Positions 54,720 to 63,682 of a stretch of DNA of 64,000 bases are shown here, one piece after another. The notes beneath the pieces were generated by a model, which saw only the letters and a list, made by a program, of their open reading frames with translations, made no database searches and was not told where the DNA came from. The stretch comes from Verrucomicrobiota bacterium (GTDB lineage Bacteria; Verrucomicrobiota; Verrucomicrobiia; Opitutales; Opitutaceae), in contig JACRKC010000069.1 in the NCBI GenBank assembly GCA_016235555.1, positions 62,001 to 126,000 on the forward strand, read 5' to 3'. The translations under genes and the position numbers were made by a program. Position 1 is the first letter of the stretch; each line of letters begins with the position of its first letter.

Positions 54720-55496
54720 ATGCTTGGCTGGTCAATGAACCTTTTCCGCGTCCGTGGCATATTGCTGTCGGTGCACTTCTCATTTTTGATCTGGCTGGCC
54801 TTCAAGGCGCACGAGGGCTGGGAGGAAGCAGGGTGGCCGGGTCTGGTCTGGAGCGTGGCGACGCTCATCACGTTTTTTACGTGCGTGGTGTTGCATGAGT
54901 TCGGGCACTCGTTCACCGCCATGCACTATGGCATCGGCGTGCGCCGCATCCTGCTCATGCCCATCGGCGGCATGGCCGAGATGGACGACATCCCCCGACA
55001 GCCGAAGCGCGAGTTCCTCATCACCCTGGCGGGGCCGATGGTGAACTTCGTGATCGCCGCCGTGCTCTGGGTGGCGTTCTGGCTGATCGATGTGCCTGAT
55101 GAGGTCGAGACCTACTCCGCATTGGGATTTGCGAGCGAACTGCTCGTGTGGAATCTCGCGATGGGCATTTTCAATCTGCTGCCCGCGTTTCCGATGGACG
55201 GCGGTCGCATGCTGCGCGCCTTGCTCGCGACCAAGATGCCCTATCTCAAGGCGACGTTTTGGGCGGTGACCGTCGGCAAGATCATCACCGCGATCGGTGT
55301 GCTGCTGGCGCTGTTTGCGTTCCATATGCCGATGCTCGCCATCCTCTTCGCGTTCATCTTTTTCGCGGGGGAGATGGAGTATCGCGCGGCCAAACGCCGC
55401 GAACTCGAGGACGCGCACTGGCGCATGGTGCTGGCGCGCGTGTATGCGCAGGGGCTGCCTCCGCCCGTCGAGGAACCGCCGGTGCTTTCGCGGTGA
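54720..55496 (+). CDS. Site-2-type membrane metalloprotease (M50)
   Basis: 258 residues from ATG 54720 (MLGWSMNLFRVRG); the frame is open further up without likely coding. The zinc motif HEFGH near residue 61 and the PMDGGRML motif near 158 identify an M50/site-2 protease in the short SpoIVFB-like class. Five or six membrane helices are visible. There is no PDZ or CBS domain. It cleaves within membranes, often releasing signalling factors. It ends 4 bases before the M20 peptidase. Confidence 0.88.
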   Translation: MLGWSMNLFRVRGILLSVHFSFLIWLAFKAHEGWEEAGWPGLVWSVATLITFFTCVVLHEFGHSFTAMHYGIGVRRILLMPIGGMAEMDDIPRQPKREFLITLAGPMVNFVIAAVLWVAFWLIDVPDEVETYSALGFASELLVWNLAMGIFNLLPAFPMDGGRMLRALLATKMPYLKATFWAVTVGKIITAIGVLLALFAFHMPMLAILFAFIFFAGEMEYRAAKRRELEDAHWRMVLARVYAQGLPPPVEEPPVLSR

Positions 55497-55500
55497 TCCG

Positions 55501-56901
55501 ATGACACGACGCTTTCCCATCCTTTGGTTTTCCGGCCTCTTCGCCGCCACAATCGCAGCGACCGCCGAGCCGGATTTCACCGCCGCCCATCGCGAGGCCG
55601 TCGAGACGCTCAAGCAGTTCATCCGGATCGACACCACCAATCCGCCCGGCAACGAGACGCGCGGCGCGGAGTTCCTCAAAGCACGCCTCGCCCGCGACGG
55701 CATCCCGGCCGAGATCGTGGCGCGCGATCCGGCGCGCGGCAACGTGATCGCCCGACTCAAGGGCTCCGGCAAAAAAAAGCCCCTGCTCCTCACCGGTCAC
55801 ATCGACACCGTCGGCATCGAGCGCGACAAATGGAGCGTCGATCCGCTCGCAGCCATCGAGAAGGATGGTTTCATTTACGGACGCGGCGCCTCGGACGACA
55901 AATGCATGACCACCGTGTGTCTCCAGGTGATGCTGATGCTGAAGCGCGCCGGCATCGCCCTGGACCGTGACGTGATTTTTCTCGGCGTGGCCGACGAGGA
56001 GAGCAACGCGTGGTGGGGCATGCGCTACGTGATCGAGCAACACTGGGACAAGATCGCGTGCGAATTCGCCCTGAACGAAGGTGGCACGATCCTGGAGGAA
56101 AACGGCCGCGTGAAATACGTCGCCGTCTCCACCACCGAAAAAATTCCGCGGACCGTTTTTCTCTCCGCGAAAGGGACCAGCCAACACGCTTCCCGACCAC
56201 GGACCGACAACGCCGTCACCCACCTCTCCGCCGCGGTCGCCAAAGTCGGCCAGTGGCAGGTGCCGATGCGGCTCAACGCCATGACGCGCGCATTTTTCGC
56301 CAGCATCGCCGCCATCAGTCCGCCGGAGGAGGCCTGGCTCTACGCCCACCTCGAAGATCCAGCGCTCGGCGGCCAGGTGCAGGAAATCATCCGGCGCACC
56401 AACCCCGTCTACAATTCCACCCTGCGCACGACCATTTCGCCCACGGTGCTCAAGGCCGGTTTCCGCGTGAATGTGGTGCCCGCCGATGCGCTGGCGACCC
56501 TCGACGTGCGCGCGCTGCCGGACGAGGACTGGCCCGCGTTTCTCGCGTCGATGCGCGCGCTCATCGACGACCCCGCGGTGGAGATCGTCGAAGCCGAGGG
56601 CGACGGTCGCGGCTTCGCCCCGCCCTCCGGCCTCGAAACCGAGATGTATCGCGCGCTCGTTCGCGCCCAGGGTGCGGTTTTTCCCGGACGAGCTACGATC
56701 CCGACCATGTCCACCGGCGCGACCGATTCGGCCTATCTGCGACCGCGCGGCGTGCATGCCTACGGCCTCGGCTCGGTCGCGAGTCTCGCCGATGGCGGCA
56801 ACCGCGTGCATGGGAATGACGAGCGCACCTCGGTGGCCGGGATGCGGCAGTTTCTGGAATTGGTTTACCGTGCGGTCGTCGACGTGGCGGCGGCGCGCTG
56901 A
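55501..56901 (+). CDS. Exported M20 metallopeptidase
   Basis: 466 residues from ATG 55501 with signal peptide (MTRRFPILWFSGLFAATIAATA). M20 ligands: GHIDTVG (His, Asp), GRGASDDK, DEESNAWWG (catalytic Glu) and the C-terminal HGNDE. It includes the standard dimerisation domain. Such enzymes remove residues from peptides or deacylate amino acids in the periplasm. It follows the site-2 protease by 4 bases. Confidence 0.92.
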   Translation: MTRRFPILWFSGLFAATIAATAEPDFTAAHREAVETLKQFIRIDTTNPPGNETRGAEFLKARLARDGIPAEIVARDPARGNVIARLKGSGKKKPLLLTGHIDTVGIERDKWSVDPLAAIEKDGFIYGRGASDDKCMTTVCLQVMLMLKRAGIALDRDVIFLGVADEESNAWWGMRYVIEQHWDKIACEFALNEGGTILEENGRVKYVAVSTTEKIPRTVFLSAKGTSQHASRPRTDNAVTHLSAAVAKVGQWQVPMRLNAMTRAFFASIAAISPPEEAWLYAHLEDPALGGQVQEIIRRTNPVYNSTLRTTISPTVLKAGFRVNVVPADALATLDVRALPDEDWPAFLASMRALIDDPAVEIVEAEGDGRGFAPPSGLETEMYRALVRAQGAVFPGRATIPTMSTGATDSAYLRPRGVHAYGLGSVASLADGGNRVHGNDERTSVAGMRQFLELVYRAVVDVAAAR

Positions 56902-56948
56902 GACACAACGCGCCGCCGGCGGCCCGAAAACATTTCAGATTAAAGGCT

Positions 56949-56967
56949 CGAAATCGTGGCGATTTCG
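56949..56967. promoter_or_regulatory. Perfect hairpin upstream of the TonB receptor
   Basis: CGAAATCG-TGG-CGATTTCG, 48 bases after the peptidase stop codon and 51 bases before the receptor ATG. It could be a terminator of the first gene (without a clear T run) or an operator for the receptor. Confidence 0.35.
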
Positions 56968-57017
56968 TCACCGTTTTCTCCGCGTCGCGTTCGATCGGAA
57001 TCTCCCCTCTTCTGACC

Positions 57018-59189
57018 ATGACCCAACCGATACCCACGTCCCGTCGTTTCTCCGCGCTCATGCTGGCCAGCGTGTGCGCTCTGTCGGCCCAGACCACTCC
57101 GGCGCTGCCCCCGGTGAGACTCGAGGAGTTCACCGTCTCCGGCAACAAACTCGAAAGCTACCAGGCCGATCGCGTGCAAGTCGGAGCGTTTCGCGACGTC
57201 GATCCGGTCGACGTCCCGCTCACCGTCAACGTGCTCACCCGCGAGGCGCTCGACGCGCAGAGCGCACGCTCGGTGTTTGATGCGTTGAAAAACACCGCCG
57301 GCGCCACGCGCTCGCAACTCAGCGGCTCCGTCTACGACAACATCGCCGTGCGCGGCATCCTCGTTGAGAACCGCGGCAACTACCGCCTCAACGGCTCGCT
57401 GCCCATCATCAACCTCATCGACCTGTCGCTGGAAAACAAAGAGCGCGTCGAGGTGCTCAAGGGCGGCAGCTCCCTCTACTACGGTTTCGTCCCGCCGAGC
57501 GGCGTCATCAACCTCACCACGAAGCGCCCCCTGCCCCAGCCGCTCACCTCGCTCACCGTCAACGCCAACAACTACGGTGCCGTTTCCGGCCACCTCGATC
57601 TGTCACGCCGCTTCGGACCGGCGGGCGCCGAGAAGTCGATGGGCCTGCGCCTCAACTTCGCCGGCGGCAACGAGGAACTCGGCATCGACAACTACAGCGG
57701 CACGCGCTTCTTTGCCGCCGCGGCCTACGACTGGAAGGTCAACGACAAGCTGCTCGTCCGTTTCGATTTCGAGAACCTGAAGAAGGACGTGACCGAGCAA
57801 ACCACGATCGCACTGCTGCCGGCCGTCGGCGCCGTGGGTGGCGTGGGCGGCACCATCACGCTGCCGCCCATGCCGCGCCTTTCGCGCAATTTCGGCGGCG
57901 ACTGGCTCAAATACGACGCCAACATGGCCAACGTCCTGGCGCGCGCCGACTACCTGATTTCGCCGCAATGGACCGTGTTCATCGAAGCCGGGCGCGCCAA
58001 AACCTACCGCAACCGGCTCTTCTCGCAGTTGCAAAACTACAACCTCACGACCGGCGCCGCCAACCTCTCGATCAACTTCACGCCGAGCCAGCTCTACCAG
58101 AATACCAACTGGCGCGGCGAGGCGTTCGGCCGCTTCCTCACCGCCGGCGTGCAGCACAACCTCACCCTCGGCGCCACGACCAACGCCCGTCAGCAGGACA
58201 TCTACAACCTCGGCAACGGCACCTTCGCGACCAACTTCTACAACCCCCTGCCCGTGCCGCAGCTCAATCCGCCCACCGCCACCACCACCCGCACCCCGAA
58301 CAAAATCGTCGACACCGGCTTCTACGTTTACGACCGCCTCGTCGCGTTTGACGACCACCTCCAGATCATCGGCGGCCTGCGCTCGACCGACTATTCGAGC
58401 CACACGACCGTTTACACGACGAACAACACCACGCGCGTCACCACCGTCGCCCCGACCAATTACGACGTGAGCAACAAAGTCAGCCCGATGCTCACCGCCG
58501 CGTGGAAGCCCACGAGAAAATCGTCGCTCTACGTGAGCTACCTGAAAGCACTGGAGGCCGGCGCCAACGCCCCCAACACCACCGTCAACGCCGGTTCCGT
58601 GCTCCCGCCGCTGGAATCGCGTCAATACGAGGTCGGCGTGAAGGCCGAGTTGTTCGGCGGCCTGCTCGTGCAGGTCGGTTACTTCGACATCGAACGGCCG
58701 AGCACTTTCACGACGGCGGCGAATCTCTTCACCGCCAACGGCAAGGCGACCTATCAAGGCACCGAGCTGTTCGCCTCCGGCGAAATCGTCCCGTCGCTCT
58801 CGCTCATCGCCTCGGGCGTGATCCTGGATTCCGAGCAGACCAACGCCGCCAACGCCGCCACCTTCGGCCGCATTCCCCAGGGCACCGCGAAATACACGGG
58901 CTCGCTCTTCCTCGACTGGCACGTGCCCGGCCTGCCCGAGCTGACATTCAACGGCGGCGCCTTCTACACCGGCCGCCGGCCCATGAACGATGCGAACCAG
59001 GCGTTCATCGGCGGTTTCACCACCTTCAATGCCGGCGCCGCGTATCGGTTCGCCGCCGGCGGTCGCAGCTATCGGGCGCGCGTGACGATCGAGAATATTT
59101 TCGAGCGGGCCTACTGGTCGGCGAGCAACGGTTTCCTCGCGACCAACTTCCCGCGGCAGATCAAGTTCTCCCTCACCACCAATTTCTGA
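57018..59189 (+). CDS. TonB-dependent outer-membrane receptor
   Basis: 723 residues. A signal peptide-like start (MTQPIPTSRRFSALMLASVCALSA) is followed by a TonB-box-like EEFTVSG and a plug domain (about 50-190: VDVPLTVNVLTREAL, VRGILVENRGNYRLNG, GGSSLYYG then PPSGVINLTTKRP). The 22-strand barrel follows and ends LTTNF, a C-terminal Phe as in outer-membrane proteins. The plug is of the FpvA/FhuA siderophore-receptor type, but the substrate may well be carbohydrate or metal chelate. Two hydrolase genes follow in the same direction. Confidence 0.92.
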   Translation: MTQPIPTSRRFSALMLASVCALSAQTTPALPPVRLEEFTVSGNKLESYQADRVQVGAFRDVDPVDVPLTVNVLTREALDAQSARSVFDALKNTAGATRSQLSGSVYDNIAVRGILVENRGNYRLNGSLPIINLIDLSLENKERVEVLKGGSSLYYGFVPPSGVINLTTKRPLPQPLTSLTVNANNYGAVSGHLDLSRRFGPAGAEKSMGLRLNFAGGNEELGIDNYSGTRFFAAAAYDWKVNDKLLVRFDFENLKKDVTEQTTIALLPAVGAVGGVGGTITLPPMPRLSRNFGGDWLKYDANMANVLARADYLISPQWTVFIEAGRAKTYRNRLFSQLQNYNLTTGAANLSINFTPSQLYQNTNWRGEAFGRFLTAGVQHNLTLGATTNARQQDIYNLGNGTFATNFYNPLPVPQLNPPTATTTRTPNKIVDTGFYVYDRLVAFDDHLQIIGGLRSTDYSSHTTVYTTNNTTRVTTVAPTNYDVSNKVSPMLTAAWKPTRKSSLYVSYLKALEAGANAPNTTVNAGSVLPPLESRQYEVGVKAELFGGLLVQVGYFDIERPSTFTTAANLFTANGKATYQGTELFASGEIVPSLSLIASGVILDSEQTNAANAATFGRIPQGTAKYTGSLFLDWHVPGLPELTFNGGAFYTGRRPMNDANQAFIGGFTTFNAGAAYRFAAGGRSYRARVTIENIFERAYWSASNGFLATNFPRQIKFSLTTNF

Positions 59190-59202
59190 ACCCGCCCCCG
59201 CG

Positions 59203-60213
59203 ATGAAATGGCTCCGCGTCCTGCTTCTGTTCCCCCTGTTCGTTGTCGCCCAGGAACCCGCCGCCAAGGCCCCCGCCGAGGGCACGCTCACGATCTTCAC
59301 CGACCGCAACGCGAAGGATGTCCCCACGCAGGTCAACCGGCTCACGCAGGAAGTCTTCATGCTGAAGACCGAGCTCAACGTGCTCACCTTCCGCCAGGAA
59401 TACGGCGACCGCATCAAAATGCAGCGCGTGTCCTTCCCGGCCAACACGGCCGACAAGGAGGCGATCCCCGCCTATCTGTTCACCCCGGCCGGCCTCGCCG
59501 CGGGGAAAAAACTCCCGGCCCTCGTCATGGTGCATGGCGGCAACCACATCCAGCTCACGCATGAGTGGTTCCCCTGGATCGCCGAGGCGGTCCGCCGCGG
59601 TTACGCCGTAATCTACCCTGAATATCGCGGCAGCTCCGGCCACGACGAGACGATCTACGAAAACAACTACGGGGTGACCGACGTGGCCGATGTGCTCGCC
59701 GCGGCGGCCTACTTCGCGAAAAAGGACTACGTCGACGCCACGCGCCTCGGCATCTTCGGCCACAGCCGCGGCGGCATGATCACCCTCAGCGCGATCGAGA
59801 AGGAGCCGAAGCGCTTCAAGGCCGCCATCAACGTCGCCGGCCTCAGCGACCTTGTCGCCTTCATGGGCTACAAGACCGACGCCCGCCGGCAGGACATCGC
59901 CAGCCAGAAAAACTTCGGCGGCAAACTCCCCGACAAAAATCTCCCGGCCTACATCGACGTATCCCCGGCATTCGCCATCGAGAAAATCGAGACGCCCGTG
60001 CTTCTCCTCTCCACGACGGGCGACAAAACGGTGCCCTACCAATTGCACAACAAGCGCGTCGCCGAAGCGCTCAAGGCCTACGGCAAGGTTTTCGAGTCGC
60101 ACCTCTACGAGCTCGCACCCGGCGGCCACGAGTTTCTCAACGTCGACAGCGACGAAGGCCGCGACTGCATGAAACGCTCCTTCGAGTGGTTCGCCAAATA
60201 TCTCACACCTTGA
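59203..60213 (+). CDS. Exported S9-like alpha/beta hydrolase, copy 1
   Basis: 336 residues with signal peptide (MKWLRVLLLFPLFVVAQ). The prolyl-oligopeptidase-type catalytic domain shows MVHGGNHIQ, YPEYRGSSG, nucleophile elbow GHSRGGM near residue 188, STTGDKTVP (Asp) and GGHEF (His). It starts 13 bases after the TonB receptor. It may hydrolyse a substrate imported by it, which is inference. Confidence 0.88.
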   Translation: MKWLRVLLLFPLFVVAQEPAAKAPAEGTLTIFTDRNAKDVPTQVNRLTQEVFMLKTELNVLTFRQEYGDRIKMQRVSFPANTADKEAIPAYLFTPAGLAAGKKLPALVMVHGGNHIQLTHEWFPWIAEAVRRGYAVIYPEYRGSSGHDETIYENNYGVTDVADVLAAAAYFAKKDYVDATRLGIFGHSRGGMITLSAIEKEPKRFKAAINVAGLSDLVAFMGYKTDARRQDIASQKNFGGKLPDKNLPAYIDVSPAFAIEKIETPVLLLSTTGDKTVPYQLHNKRVAEALKAYGKVFESHLYELAPGGHEFLNVDSDEGRDCMKRSFEWFAKYLTP

Positions 60214-60215
60214 CT

Positions 60216-60278
60216 GTGGCACGGGTCTCCTGACCCGTGATGCGACGACCAGAACACGGGGCTGTAACCCCGCGTCAC
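60216..60278. repeat. Two-hairpin element between the tandem hydrolases
   Basis: Hairpin 1 CACGGGTC-TCCT-GACCCGTG (60220-60239); hairpin 2 centred near 60265 (ACGGGG...CCCCGCGT). Outer ends GTGGCACGGG and CCCGCGTCAC. Confidence 0.75.
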
Positions 60279-60289
60279 CCTTCACTCCC

Positions 60290-61303
60290 ATGAAAATCCT
60301 CCGCCTCGCCGCGTTCGCCTCCTTCCTCGCTCACCGCCTCTTCGCGCAAGACGCCGCCCCCAAGGAAGGCGCCTTGCAAGCCTCCCGCGACCTCGAACCC
60401 ACCGAGGTGCACGCCCGCCTCGAACTCATGCAGCACGAGATCTACGGCCAGCGCGTGGACCAGGCGTGGCTGTTGTTCAACCAACTCTACGGCGCTCAGG
60501 TGCGGGCGGACCGCGTGCTGTTTCCGGCCAACACGCCCGAGAAGGAGATGATCCCCGGCTACGTGTTCACCCCCGCCGCCGGCATCCCGGCCGGCCAGAA
60601 ACGCCCGGCACTCCTGATCATCCACGGCGCGTTTCACACGAATTTCGAGTGGCGCTGGTTCAAGATCGTCGCCCAGGCGGTGCAGCAAGGCTACGCGGTG
60701 ATGTTTCCCGAGTATCGCGGCAGCTCCGGTTACGGCTCGACGATTTTTACCAACGACTACGGCACCACCGATGTCGCCGACTGCCTGGCCGCCGCCGACT
60801 ACCTCGCCAAGCAACCCTTCGTCGATGCGAAGCGCTGCGGCCTGCTCGGCCACAGCCGCGGTGGCATGATCACCGTGCGCCTCATCCAAAAGTATCCACA
60901 ACGCTTTCAAGCCGCCGTGCAGGTCTGCGCGCTGCTCGATTTCGTCGCCTACATGAGCTACAAGCCCGACTCGCGCCGCCGCGAGGTGGCCGAGGACAAG
61001 GGCTTCGGCGGCAAGCTCCCCGACAAGAACCTCCCGGCCTATATCGAGGTCTCGCCCATCAACTTCGTCCCCGCGATCCAGACCCCGCTGCTCTGTCTCG
61101 CGTCGACCGGCGACAAGCTCGTCCCGCTGGCACTCAACACCGAGCGCCTCATCGACCTGCTCAAGGCCCATGGCAAGACCTACGAGGCGCACATTTACAA
61201 GGGAGCTCCGGGCGGACATTCGTTCCTTTTTGCCGACACCGAGGAGGCGCGAGACTCCTTCAAACGCAGCTACGAATTTCTCGGCAAGTATCTCAAACCC
61301 TGA
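60290..61303 (+). CDS. Exported S9-like alpha/beta hydrolase, copy 2
   Basis: 337 residues with signal peptide (MKILRLAAFASFLAHRLFA). Catalytic motifs match copy 1: IIHGAFHTN, FPEYRGSSG, GHSRGGM, STGDKLVP and GGHSF. Conserved blocks such as FGGKLPDKNLPAYI are shared word for word. The pair is a tandem duplication with later divergence (the N-terminal 80 residues differ most). A palindromic element fills the gap. Confidence 0.88.
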   Translation: MKILRLAAFASFLAHRLFAQDAAPKEGALQASRDLEPTEVHARLELMQHEIYGQRVDQAWLLFNQLYGAQVRADRVLFPANTPEKEMIPGYVFTPAAGIPAGQKRPALLIIHGAFHTNFEWRWFKIVAQAVQQGYAVMFPEYRGSSGYGSTIFTNDYGTTDVADCLAAADYLAKQPFVDAKRCGLLGHSRGGMITVRLIQKYPQRFQAAVQVCALLDFVAYMSYKPDSRRREVAEDKGFGGKLPDKNLPAYIEVSPINFVPAIQTPLLCLASTGDKLVPLALNTERLIDLLKAHGKTYEAHIYKGAPGGHSFLFADTEEARDSFKRSYEFLGKYLKP

Positions 61304-61340
61304 GCCGGCATCGAAAAAAGCCTTGTGATCGCACCGCCCC

Positions 61341-61398
61341 GTAGCGGAACGCGTGAGCGTTTCGCTCGAAGCGGCGAAAGCCTCACGGCTTCCGCTAC
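61341..61398. repeat. Two-hairpin element (GTAGCGGAA...TTCCGCTAC)
   Basis: Hairpin 1 GGAACGC-GTGA-GCGTTTC; hairpin 2 GAAAGCC-TCAC-GGCTTCC. Loops GTGA and TCAC are complementary. Bounded by GTAGCGGAA and TTCCGCTAC. Confidence 0.85.
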
Positions 61399-61449
61399 CT
61401 GCTGAGCGACCTTTTTCGCTGCGCCCTGAGCCGGAACGTGCAGTCGGCC

Positions 61450-61519
61450 GTAGCAGCCGACGTGAGGAGGCTGGCGCAAGGGGAGTCGCGTCAACCCGCC
61501 TCGTTACCTCGGCGGCTAC
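61450..61519. repeat. Two-hairpin element, same loops as at 51227
   Basis: GTAG then CAGCC/GGCTG with loop GACGTGAGGA, and CCGCC/GGCGG with loop TCGTTACCTC, ending CTAC. Relative to 51227-51291 the two hairpins are in the opposite order, so the element is in inverted orientation. Confidence 0.85.
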
Positions 61520-61825
61520 CACGTTTCGCGAACTACCACTGCATCGTTCCGGCGGCGCGCGGAGCCGCGGCCCCGTGTCCGCACCGGCTCTATGACGCAC
61601 GATCATCGCGCCCTGCACGGGGTCGAATAGCCGCCCGGTCGCGAAGAAATTGGTTTACACCGCGGGATGAGTTTCATCCCCTCGCATTTCGCGCGTCCCC
61701 ACGGCCTGACCGACCGCATGACAACCCCAACCAACGCTAGCTTTCGCCTCCCGAATCGACCCGGGCGGGAAACCAGTTGCCCTCGTCCGTCGTCTGCCTG
61801 ACCGCCTTCTGCTTTTTCTTCCACC

Positions 61826-62284
61826 ATGAGCGATAATTCGTCCCCCAAGCCAGCGTCTCCGTGCGAGTTGACGGCGGCGTTTCTCATCCTCCGCCTGTTC
61901 ATCGGGCTGCGCACGCTGCTCGCCGGCATCGAGAAATTCGAGTCGGGCGGCAATTACTCGTTCGCCAACTATTACAAGAACATGGCGCGCATGGCCAACG
62001 GCATCACGAGTGCCTCGTTCCTGCCGCTCTGGGCGACCAAGATTTTCGCCCTCTCGATCGGCTATGTGCTGGTCGCGATCGGCCTCGCGGTGCTGCTCGG
62101 CCTGAAGCCGCGCGCTTCGCTCGCACTCGCAGGCCTCACCTACGTCAGCCTGTCCTTCGGCCTCATGGCCGTGCAGGAAAACGAAGGCGTGGCCTGGCTC
62201 GGAATCTACGTCGGCCTCATCGCCGGCGCCCTCTGCCTCGTTAAACACAGCAAGTTTGCCCTCTGGAGCGACTCCAATGAGTGA
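61826..62284 (+). CDS. DoxX-like membrane protein
   Basis: 152 residues with four membrane helices in the DoxX pattern (FLILRLFIGLRTLLAGIEKF, then LSIGYVLVAIGLAVLLGL, LALAGLTYVSLSFGLMA and WLGIYVGLIAGALCL, each quoted in part). Family members are small inner-membrane proteins of uncertain role, some linked to redox. It overlaps the next gene by 8 bases, so the two are coupled. Confidence 0.85.
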   Translation: MSDNSSPKPASPCELTAAFLILRLFIGLRTLLAGIEKFESGGNYSFANYYKNMARMANGITSASFLPLWATKIFALSIGYVLVAIGLAVLLGLKPRASLALAGLTYVSLSFGLMAVQENEGVAWLGIYVGLIAGALCLVKHSKFALWSDSNE

Positions 62285-63671
62285 ACCGGTCAATCCCGCG
62301 CTCACGCGCCGCGGGTTCCTCTCCACCAGCGCGAAACTCGGCGCCGTCGTCATGGCGGCCCCCTACATCAGCCGCGGTGCCTCCGCCGGCTCCGATGCCA
62401 TCAACGTTGCCCTGATCGGCTGCGGTGCCCAAGGCCGCGTGCTGCTCAATGCCGCGATCAAGATCCCCGACCTCCGCTTCAAGGCCGTCTGCGACATCTG
62501 GCCCTACAACCGCACTTACTGCGAACGCCTCCTGGGCAAGTTCGGCCACCAAGCGAAGCCCTTCGAGGACTACAAGGAGATGCTCTCCGCCGTCCCCGAC
62601 CTCGACGCCGTGATCGTCGCCACGCCGGATTTCTACCACGCTGAGCACGCCAACGGCTGCATGAAAGCCGGCAAGCACGTCTACTGCGAGAAGCTCATGG
62701 CCAATACCGTCGAAAACGCCCGGTCGATGGTGCTCACCCAGCGCGAGACCAAGAAACTTCTCCAGATCGGTCACCAGCGCCGCAGCAATCCGCGCTACCA
62801 GCACGCCCTCGGCAAGCTCGTTCGCGAAGGCAACATCCTCGGCCGCATCAACAATCTCTCCGGCCAGTGGAACCGCGCCGTCAGCGACGATCTCGTCGCC
62901 CCGCCGAGCCAGGTGCTCCCGGAGGCCGTCCTCCACAAATACGGCTACGCCAACATGCACGAGTTCAGCAATTGGCGCTGGTTCAAGAAATACGCCGGCG
63001 GCCCGATCTCCGACCTCGGCGCGCACCAGATCGACATCTACAACTGGTTCCTCAACGCCACGCCGAAGTCGGTCATGGCCAGCGGCGGCGCCGATTACTA
63101 CAAGAGCCACGAGTGGTATGACAACGTGATCGCGATCTACGAGTTCACCACTCCGACCGGTCCCGTCCGCGCCCAATACCAGGTGCTCACCACCACGAGC
63201 GCCGGCGGCGGCTACCACGAATACTTCATGGGTGACGAAGGCGCCCTCAAGATGTCGGAGAATCCGAAATATACGAAACTCTACCGCGAAGCCCGCGCTC
63301 CCGAGTGGGATCAGTGGGTCACCAAGGGTTGGCTCAAGAAGCCCGGCGAGGGCGAGGAAGGTGCCGCCGTCGCGGGCAAGCCGTGGGACAAGGCCGAAAA
63401 GCCGAAATTCACCATGGCCGCGCCCCGCTCCTCCGTCGTCGACGTGCGCGAGACCGCCGCCCTCTCGGCGTGGGACATCCCGGTCACCCTCGACAAGCCC
63501 ATCCACCAGCCGCACCTCGAAAACTTCTTCGACACGGTCCGCGGCAAAACGAAACTCAACTGCCCGGCCGATGTCGCATTCGCCAGCGCCATCACCGTCC
63601 TCCGCGTCAATGAAGCGGTGGCCGCCGGCGCCAAGCTCACCTTCAAACCCGAAGACTTCGTCGTCGCCTGA
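62277..63671 (+). CDS. Tat-exported Gfo/Idh/MocA oxidoreductase
   Basis: 464 residues from ATG 62277. A twin-arginine leader (LTRRGFLSTSAKLGAVVMAAP) precedes a Rossmann domain (VALIGCGAQGRVLL). The catalytic CEKLMANT (EKP-like) segment and a C-terminal substrate domain (GGPISDLGAHQIDIYNWF) identify the family. It oxidises or epimerises sugars or inositols with NAD(P). Tat-exported members are abundant in this phylum. The coupled DoxX protein may provide a membrane partner. It is 11 bases before the last gene. Confidence 0.92.
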   Translation: MSEPVNPALTRRGFLSTSAKLGAVVMAAPYISRGASAGSDAINVALIGCGAQGRVLLNAAIKIPDLRFKAVCDIWPYNRTYCERLLGKFGHQAKPFEDYKEMLSAVPDLDAVIVATPDFYHAEHANGCMKAGKHVYCEKLMANTVENARSMVLTQRETKKLLQIGHQRRSNPRYQHALGKLVREGNILGRINNLSGQWNRAVSDDLVAPPSQVLPEAVLHKYGYANMHEFSNWRWFKKYAGGPISDLGAHQIDIYNWFLNATPKSVMASGGADYYKSHEWYDNVIAIYEFTTPTGPVRAQYQVLTTTSAGGGYHEYFMGDEGALKMSENPKYTKLYREARAPEWDQWVTKGWLKKPGEGEEGAAVAGKPWDKAEKPKFTMAAPRSSVVDVRETAALSAWDIPVTLDKPIHQPHLENFFDTVRGKTKLNCPADVAFASAITVLRVNEAVAAGAKLTFKPEDFVVA

Positions 63672-63682
63672 TCCACTCACCC

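Larger units (their letters stand above)
61304..61825. other. Non-coding gap with two palindromic elements
   Basis: No gene is supported in this 522-base interval. It holds elements at 61341-61398 and 61450-61519, and the region just before the DoxX gene (from about 61700) is likely its promoter area. Confidence 0.55.
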
